Position numbers and translations under genes: made by a program. Below, piece after piece: positions 13,065 through 17,462 of a stretch of DNA of 17,462 nucleotides (position 1 is its first letter; the number at the start of each line of letters is the position of its first letter). The notes under the pieces are model-generated. The model was not told the origin of the DNA. It did no database searches and was given only the letters and a program-made list of their open reading frames with translations. This DNA comes from Microbacteriaceae bacterium (GTDB lineage Bacteria > Actinomycetota > Actinomycetes > Actinomycetales > Microbacteriaceae). The stretch spans positions 1 through 17,462 of the forward strand of contig JAJAZI010000145.1 in the NCBI GenBank assembly GCA_026785785.1, written 5' to 3'.

Positions 13065-13775
13065 ATGACGGAAACCAAGAAGCGACGGGTACTGCTCAAG
13101 CTTTCGGGCGAAGCATTCGGCGGAGGGTCGGTGGGGGTCAACCCCGATGTCGTCAGCGCAATGGCCCGCGAGATCGCGGAGGCGGCCCAGGATGTCGAGG
13201 TCGCGATCGTCGTCGGCGGAGGCAACTTCTTCCGCGGAGCTGAGCTCAGCCAGCGCGGCATGGATCGCGGCCGCGCCGACTACATGGGCATGCTCGGAAC
13301 CGTGATGAATGCGCTCGCCCTGCAGGACTTCCTCGAACAGGCCGGCGCCGCGACGCGCGTGCAATCGGCCATCTCGATGACCCAGGTCGCCGAGCCGTAC
13401 ATCCCGCGCCGCGCCGAACGCCACCTCGAGAAGGGCCGGGTCGTCATCTTCGGCGCCGGCGCGGGTCTGCCCTACTTCTCGACCGACACCGTCGCCGCCC
13501 AGCGCGCGCTCGAGATCGGTGCAGACGTGGTGCTCGTGGCCAAGAATGGCGTCGACGGTGTGTACTCCGCCGACCCTAACAAGGACGAGACCGCCACGAA
13601 GATCGACGAGATCACCTACCAGGAGGCACTCGTAAAGGGCCTCAACGTGGTCGACTCCACCGCGTTCAGCCTGTGCAAGGACAATGGGATGCCGATGGTG
13701 GTGTTCGGGATGAAGCCCGACGGCAACGTGACCCGCGCGATCTGCGGGGAGCGCATCGGCACACTCGTCAGGTAG
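13065..13775 (+). CDS. pyrH: UMP kinase
   Basis: PyrH phosphorylates UMP to UDP with ATP, an essential step in pyrimidine nucleotide synthesis; bacterial enzymes are hexamers of the amino-acid-kinase fold. The 236-residue product has LLKLSGEAF at the start, VGGGNFFRG at 50-58, the [13 protein letters not shown] helix, YFSTDT at 137-142 and [19 protein letters not shown] 13065 is chosen because GGAAGAG (13053-13059) lies five bases upstream and family members begin here; an upstream GTG at 13011 lies inside the terminator/promoter region. A small membrane-protein gene follows after about 19 bases, then frr. Confidence 0.96.
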   Translation: MTETKKRRVLLKLSGEAFGGGSVGVNPDVVSAMAREIAEAAQDVEVAIVVGGGNFFRGAELSQRGMDRGRADYMGMLGTVMNALALQDFLEQAGAATRVQSAISMTQVAEPYIPRRAERHLEKGRVVIFGAGAGLPYFSTDTVAAQRALEIGADVVLVAKNGVDGVYSADPNKDETATKIDEITYQEALVKGLNVVDSTAFSLCKDNGMPMVVFGMKPDGNVTRAICGERIGTLVR

Positions 13776-13794
13776 CCCGCCGGAGGCGATGCAG

Positions 13795-14295
13795 ATGGAC
13801 CAGCCGCTATTATGGAGTGCCCTGCTCGGGGTCGTTCTCCTGGGCGGGCTGATCCGCCTGCTCTCCCGCGGCGCGGTGCTGACACCGCGCGCCGTGCCGC
13901 TGCGGCCGTGGGAGCGAGCACTGGTGATCATCGCCGGCGTGCTGCTGATCTTTCACTGCTCGGCGATGTTCTTCGGGCCGTGGGTGGATGCCGTGCCCGG
14001 CCTCGAGCCGGCCGCGCGTGCGGTGCGAGCGAGTGGCACCGCGAGCCAGATCGCCTACGTGCTGCCTGCCGCGGCGATCGTCGTGGGCTGGCGGAGGATC
14101 TGGTGGCCGGCCCTCGCCGCGGTCGCCGTGACCCTCGTCGGCGTCGGCGTGACGATGTTCATCCCGTTCCCGCTCGTGGTGCATCTGCTCTGGCTCACCG
14201 CCCTCATCCTCTCGGCGCTCGCGGTATCGATGTTCCTTGTCGGTGATCCCCGCAAGCCAGCGGTGTGGCAACCGTCTAAACTCGAAAAGATATGA
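13795..14295 (+). CDS. Small membrane protein of unknown function
   Basis: I do not recognise the family. The 166-residue product has about four hydrophobic helices: near 5-22 ([16 protein letters not shown]), about 43-60 ([19 protein letters not shown]), about 82-95 plus 101-120 ([31 protein letters not shown]), and about 124-145 ([22 protein letters not shown]), with a short charged C-terminus. ATG 13795 is preferred because GGAGG (13782-13786) lies eight bases upstream; ATG 13789, six bases earlier, is too close to it. It lies between pyrH and frr in the same direction with short gaps, so it is part of that operon. Its stop is eleven bases before the frr GTG, next to the frr ribosome-binding site. 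Confidence 0.75.
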   Translation: MDQPLLWSALLGVVLLGGLIRLLSRGAVLTPRAVPLRPWERALVIIAGVLLIFHCSAMFFGPWVDAVPGLEPAARAVRASGTASQIAYVLPAAAIVVGWRRIWWPALAAVAVTLVGVGVTMFIPFPLVVHLLWLTALILSALAVSMFLVGDPRKPAVWQPSKLEKI

Positions 14296-14305
14296 AGGAG
14301 CAGTC

Positions 14306-14860
14306 GTGATCAGTGACGTACTAGCAGAAGCCAAAGACAAGATGCACAAATCCGTCGAGGCGGCAAAGGACGACTTCGGAAATGTGCGCACCGGCCGCGC
14401 GAACCCGGCACTATTCCAGAAAATCCTTGTGGACTACTACGGCACCCCGACGCCCCTCGGGCAGCTCGCCGGCATGCAGAACCCCGAGGCGCGCACGCTG
14501 CTCGTGACCCCGTACGACAAGATCGCGCTCAAGGACATCGAGCGCGCACTCGTCTCGGCTCCAAACCTCAGCGCCAACGTCGGCAACGACGGCACCGTCA
14601 TCCGCGTCACCCTGCCCGAGCTGACCGAGGAGCGCCGCAAGGAGTTCGTCAAGCTCGTGCGCGCCAAGGGCGAAGACGCCAAGGTGTCGATCCGCAACAT
14701 CCGCCGTCGCGCGAAGGACGACCTCGACGCCCTCAAGAGCGACGTCGGCGACGACGAGGTGACACGCGGCGAGAAGGAACTCGAGGCCATCACCAAGTCA
14801 CACATCGATGCGATCGACGACGCCCTCAAGAAGAAGGAAGCCGAGCTCCTCGAGGTCTAG
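14306..14860 (+). CDS. frr: Ribosome recycling factor
   Basis: RRF, together with EF-G, splits the post-termination ribosome so that subunits can be reused. The 184-residue length is exactly typical. Recognisable stretches are the N-terminal helix ([26 protein letters not shown]), [14 protein letters not shown], and the long C-terminal helices starting [15 protein letters not shown] and [11 protein letters not shown]. The GTG at 14306 is the start: AAGGAG (14295-14300) is five bases upstream and the protein then begins [10 protein letters not shown] as in relatives. The cdsA ATG follows the stop codon without any gap. Confidence 0.97.
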   Translation: MISDVLAEAKDKMHKSVEAAKDDFGNVRTGRANPALFQKILVDYYGTPTPLGQLAGMQNPEARTLLVTPYDKIALKDIERALVSAPNLSANVGNDGTVIRVTLPELTEERRKEFVKLVRAKGEDAKVSIRNIRRRAKDDLDALKSDVGDDEVTRGEKELEAITKSHIDAIDDALKKKEAELLEV

Positions 14861-15844
14861 ATGTCGGATTCTCCGGAGAGGCCCCGACCAGCGCTCAAGA
14901 GACGCGTGCGCCAAGGGCGTGAGGACCTCGAGGCCCGCGCCGCCGCGACTCGCGAGGAGATCCGCGCCCAGATCGCCACGACCCGCGCCCACCTCGACGA
15001 CGCGAACGAGAAGCTCGAGGCGAAGGCTGGCCGTAACCTGCCCCTCGCCATCGGGTTCGGACTCGTGCTCGGCGTGAGCATGCTGCTGAGCCTCATCCTC
15101 GTGAAGTCCTTCTTCATGCTCGTGGCCGCCGCGCTCCTCGCCTTCACCGCGTTCGAGCTCGCGAGCGCTCTCTGGTTCGCCGGCCGCTATGTGCCCCGCG
15201 TGCCGACCATCTTCGCGGCGGTCGCCCTCGTGCCCGCGGCCTTCTACTTCGGCGCGAGCGGAGCCTGGCTCGTCTTCCTCGGCGGGGTTCTGCTTGTCGG
15301 CCTCTGGCGCGCGGCCGAACAGATCCGCCCGAGCCGCCGGGGCACGGCGCTTGAGTTCTGGAAGGACCTCGGCGCCGGCACCCTCGTGCAGGCCTACGTG
15401 CCCTTCCTGGGCAGTTTCGCGGTCGTCATGGCCGCGCAGGACGGCGGCGAGTGGTGGACCCTCGCGTTCCTGCTCATCGTCATCTCGACCGATACCGGGG
15501 CGTATGCGAGCGGTCTGCTGTTCGGCAAGCATCCGATGGCCCCCAAGATCAGCCCGAAGAAGACGTGGGAGGGGTTTGCCGGGTCGGTGCTCGTCGCCCT
15601 CGTCGTCGGCGTCGTGCTCGCGCTGTTCATGCTCGGCCAGCCCTGGTGGTTCGGCCTCGTCTTCGGCATCACGATGGTGGCAACGGCCACGCTCGGGGAC
15701 CTCACCGAGTCGCTCATCAAGCGCGATCTCGGAATTAAGGACATCAGCACCTGGCTGCCCGGTCACGGCGGGTTTCTCGACCGGCTCGACTCGGTTCTGC
15801 CGAGCACCATTGCGACGTACGCGCTGTTCCTCATCTTCGCATAG
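14861..15844 (+). CDS. cdsA: Phosphatidate cytidylyltransferase (CDP-diglyceride synthase)
   Basis: CdsA makes CDP-diacylglycerol from phosphatidic acid and CTP, the precursor of all bacterial phospholipids, in the cytoplasmic membrane. The 327-residue product shows the SPKKTWEG motif at 231-238 and the family signature LGDLTESLIKRDLGIKD (278-294) plus PGHGGFLDRLDS (300-311), with about eight membrane helices between residues 65 and 327. An N-terminal part of about 60 charged residues (ALKRRVRQGREDLEARAAAT ...) precedes the first helix and looks like a cytosolic coiled coil. The ATG touches the frr stop, so translation is probably coupled. A short gap separates it from the DivIVA-domain gene. 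Confidence 0.94.
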   Translation: MSDSPERPRPALKRRVRQGREDLEARAAATREEIRAQIATTRAHLDDANEKLEAKAGRNLPLAIGFGLVLGVSMLLSLILVKSFFMLVAAALLAFTAFELASALWFAGRYVPRVPTIFAAVALVPAAFYFGASGAWLVFLGGVLLVGLWRAAEQIRPSRRGTALEFWKDLGAGTLVQAYVPFLGSFAVVMAAQDGGEWWTLAFLLIVISTDTGAYASGLLFGKHPMAPKISPKKTWEGFAGSVLVALVVGVVLALFMLGQPWWFGLVFGITMVATATLGDLTESLIKRDLGIKDISTWLPGHGGFLDRLDSVLPSTIATYALFLIFA

Positions 15845-15858
15845 GGCACAATGGTGCG

Positions 15859-16413
15859 GTGAGTACAACATTCCCTCGCGCCAAGAGGTCCCGCCTCGGG
15901 TACGACATCGAACAGGTGGAGGACTTTCTCGAGGAGGCCAGGCGCGCCTACGGTGCGGAACCGGGCCAGCTCACGATCGTGACCGCCGCCAGCGTGCGCC
16001 ACACCGCCTTTGCCATGCAGAAGGGCGGATACGAGACGGGGCAGGTGGATGCTGGTCTCGAGCGCCTGGAGGACGCCTTCGCGAGCCGTGAGCGCGAGCT
16101 CAGGATTCGCGAGCGGGGCGAGGAGGAGTGGTATTCGTCGGCGAGGACATCGGCTCAGGAGATCCTCGATCGCCTCGCCCGATCGAACGGCGAGCGCTTC
16201 GACCGGATCCGTCCGCTCACCGCCGGGTACAGCGTGCAGCAGGTCGACGAGTTCGCCGAGCGGCTCACGCGATACTTCCAGGATGGGGAGCGTTTGACCG
16301 TCGACGAGGTGCGCGCCGTCTCCTTCGCGCCACAGCGCGGCGGGTACCGCGAAGCGCAGGTCGACGTCGTGCTGGATGCCGTCATTGACGTCATGCTGGC
16401 CGTCCGTGCCTGA
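15859..16413 (+). CDS. Protein with two DivIVA-type (DivI1A) domains
   Basis: The 184-residue product consists of two similar units of about 70 residues. Each has an F-x(n)-GY-x3-QVD start, a 'LT...VR...F' middle and a GGY-x3-QVD end: 5-77 with GYDIEQVEDF and GGYETGQVDAGLERLEDAF, and about 114-181 with GYSVQQVDEF and GGYREAQVDVVLD. This matches the actinobacterial DivI1A-repeat family, related to the N-terminal domain of DivIVA/Wag31, which organises polar growth and division. No coiled-coil tail like that of DivIVA is present, so a scaffold role is not assured. Start GTG 15859 has no ribosome-binding site; CACAAT (15847-15852) six bases upstream suggests a leaderless transcript. Confidence 0.85.
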   Translation: MSTTFPRAKRSRLGYDIEQVEDFLEEARRAYGAEPGQLTIVTAASVRHTAFAMQKGGYETGQVDAGLERLEDAFASRERELRIRERGEEEWYSSARTSAQEILDRLARSNGERFDRIRPLTAGYSVQQVDEFAERLTRYFQDGERLTVDEVRAVSFAPQRGGYREAQVDVVLDAVIDVMLAVRA

Positions 16414-16442
16414 TCCGATGCTGCTTCTCAGCCAATCTGGGC

Positions 16443-16448
16443 TAAAAT
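16443..16448 (+). promoter_or_regulatory. Candidate -10 box of the transglycosylase-like gene
   Basis: TAAAAT matches TATAAT at five of six positions and ends nine bases before the ATG at 16458. No Shine-Dalgarno sequence lies between them, so the transcript may have little or no leader. The 44-base gap after the DivIVA-domain gene is AT-richer than its surroundings. No clear -35 was found. Confidence 0.45.
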
Positions 16449-16457
16449 CTTGAAACT

Positions 16458-17129
16458 ATGGGTCGCCATAGAACTGTCCTAGCGCTCCGGCCGCCGTCCT
16501 TGGCTGCTGCAGTGGACGTGCATAAACCCACAAGGCGGCGTCAGGGCGTACTGCCCGTCTTCGCCTCGTTCGCCGCTCTGGCCTTCGTGCTGGTGTCGGT
16601 GACGTCGCCGATAGCGCAGCAGGAGGCCGCCGCCGCGGTCGTTCTCGCCGAGGCCGAAACGATGCCAACGCAGGTGCTCGCGGTCGACGGCGAGTACACG
16701 ACCGATGTCGTCCGCGACGGCTACGGGGTCACCGGGAAGCCGCTGCCGCCCCCGCCCCCGCCGACGCCGACGCCCGCCGCAGCATCCGCCGGGAGCGTTG
16801 GCGCGCCCGCAGCCGGAGTTCCCGACCCGGGCTCCGCGAAGGCCATCGCCTACGCGATGGTGCAGGCCAGGGGCTGGGGTGAGGGCGAGTACAACTGCCT
16901 CGTGTCGCTCTGGCAGAAGGAATCCGGCTGGAACACCTTCGCGAGCAACCCGAGCAGTGGTGCCTACGGCATCCCACAGTCCCTCCCGGGCTCGAAGATG
17001 GCGACGGCTGGCGCGGACTGGGCGACGAACCCGGCCACCCAGATCACCTGGGGCCTCGGCTACATCACCGCCCGCTACGCCAGTCCGTGCGGGGCGTGGG
17101 GCGCGAGCCAGGTCAAGGGCTGGTACTGA
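16458..17129 (+). CDS. Secreted lytic transglycosylase-like protein
   Basis: The 223-residue product has a basic N-terminus, one hydrophobic segment (about 32-50, FASFAALAFVLVSV) acting as signal or anchor, a variable stretch, a Pro/Thr-rich linker (95-107), and a C-terminal domain from about 127. That domain reads RGWGEGEYNCLVSLWQKESGWN, NPSSGAYGIPQSLPGSKM and WGLGYITARYASPCGAW; E155 in the KESGWN motif is the likely catalytic Glu of the SLT/lysozyme-like fold. This short C-terminal type is common in actinobacterial cell-wall proteins that cut glycan strands. Two Cys (about 146 and 213) could form a disulfide. Substrate and activity are not demonstrated. Confidence 0.88.
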   Translation: MGRHRTVLALRPPSLAAAVDVHKPTRRRQGVLPVFASFAALAFVLVSVTSPIAQQEAAAAVVLAEAETMPTQVLAVDGEYTTDVVRDGYGVTGKPLPPPPPPTPTPAAASAGSVGAPAAGVPDPGSAKAIAYAMVQARGWGEGEYNCLVSLWQKESGWNTFASNPSSGAYGIPQSLPGSKMATAGADWATNPATQITWGLGYITARYASPCGAWGASQVKGWY

Positions 17130-17175
17130 CCCGGCGTCAGTCACGCCCCTCGCGTTCCCGACCCGGATTGGACCC

Positions 17176-17462
17176 ATGCCGCGTAGCAACCGACCGCGTC
17201 GGTCCAGAGGCGAAGGCGACGGCGGACGCCCGGACCTCTCCAGGTCACTGACCGGAGGACTGCTCCCTCAGGCGAAGCGCGACGGCCTATGGAACGTGCA
17301 GTCCATCGCGGCATCGTCAGCGCTGAAACCCTACGTCTGTCCGGGCTGCGGCCTGGGGATCGCTCCCGGCGTCGCCCACGTCGTAGCCTGGCGCGCTGAC
17401 GGTCTCATGGGTGAGGCTGACGATGTCGCCGCTCGACGGCACTGGCATAGCCACTGTTGGAA
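17176..17462 (+). CDS. Small zinc-ribbon-like protein, 3' end cut by window
   Basis: The frame is open from ATG 17176 to the window end (95 codons). The start is basic (MPRSNRPRRSRGEG), followed by YVCPGCGLGIAPGVAHVVAW and a RRHWHSHCW segment. The CPGC pair plus His/Cys in HWHxHCW look like zinc ligands. I recall similar short actinobacterial proteins, often labelled 'ATP/GTP-binding protein' without good reason; no nucleotide-binding motif is visible here. It follows the transglycosylase-like gene by 46 bases on the same strand. The C-terminus is outside the window, so length and completeness are unknown. Confidence 0.7.
   Translation, partial: MPRSNRPRRSRGEGDGGRPDLSRSLTGGLLPQAKRDGLWNVQSIAASSALKPYVCPGCGLGIAPGVAHVVAWRADGLMGEADDVAARRHWHSHCW

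Noticed and set aside
14798..15871. 357-codon minus-strand open frame opposite cdsA
   Set aside because: It is a Glu/Arg/His-rich mirror of the cdsA membrane helices with no start signal or family match.
16414..16457. c-di-AMP (ydaO-type) riboswitch before the transglycosylase-like gene
   Set aside because: The whole gap is only 44 bases, too short for that element, and the likely -10 box lies next to the start codon.

Overview
The window is high-GC DNA from an actinobacterium, most likely a member of the Microbacteriaceae (family placement is inference). The evidence is the DUF2469 gene, the gene order lepB-rnhB-DUF2469-yraN-comM-dprA ... xerC-M23 peptidase-rpsB-tsf-pyrH-frr-cdsA, the frequent GTG starts, and starts that lack a leader. 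Almost all of it is coding. No stretch over 300 bases lacks a gene; the longest gap is the 229-base leader upstream of rpsB. No tRNA, rRNA, CRISPR array, insertion sequence or prophage was seen.

Layout. 1-2051: the 3' end of lepB (signal peptidase I), rnhB (RNase HII), a DUF2469 protein, a CHY zinc-finger protein and yraN. 2180-5106: comM and dprA, two DNA-processing genes tied to natural transformation, which overlap by four bases. 5150-8936: an accessory block set into the conserved order, with a MarR-type repressor divergent from a large MMPL/RND transporter, then a metallophosphoesterase gene broken by an in-frame TAG. 8944-10772: xerC, convergent with a secreted M23-type peptidase. 11002-12957: rpsB and tsf behind a structured leader, ending at a strong terminator. 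13065-15844: pyrH, a small membrane protein, frr and cdsA in one tight operon. 15859-17462: a protein with two DivIVA-type domains, a secreted lytic-transglycosylase-like protein, and the start of a small zinc-ribbon-like protein cut by the window edge.

Most of this is a core cluster for translation (S2, EF-Ts, RRF), UMP phosphorylation, phospholipid synthesis, chromosome resolution and DNA processing. I found no clearly new multi-gene system. The points worth a second look are the stop codon splitting the phosphoesterase, several short tandem repeats (three in frame inside xerC, the M23 gene and rpsB, and one of 17 bp just upstream of comM), the hairpins in the rpsB leader, and the palindromic candidate operators between marR and the MMPL gene.
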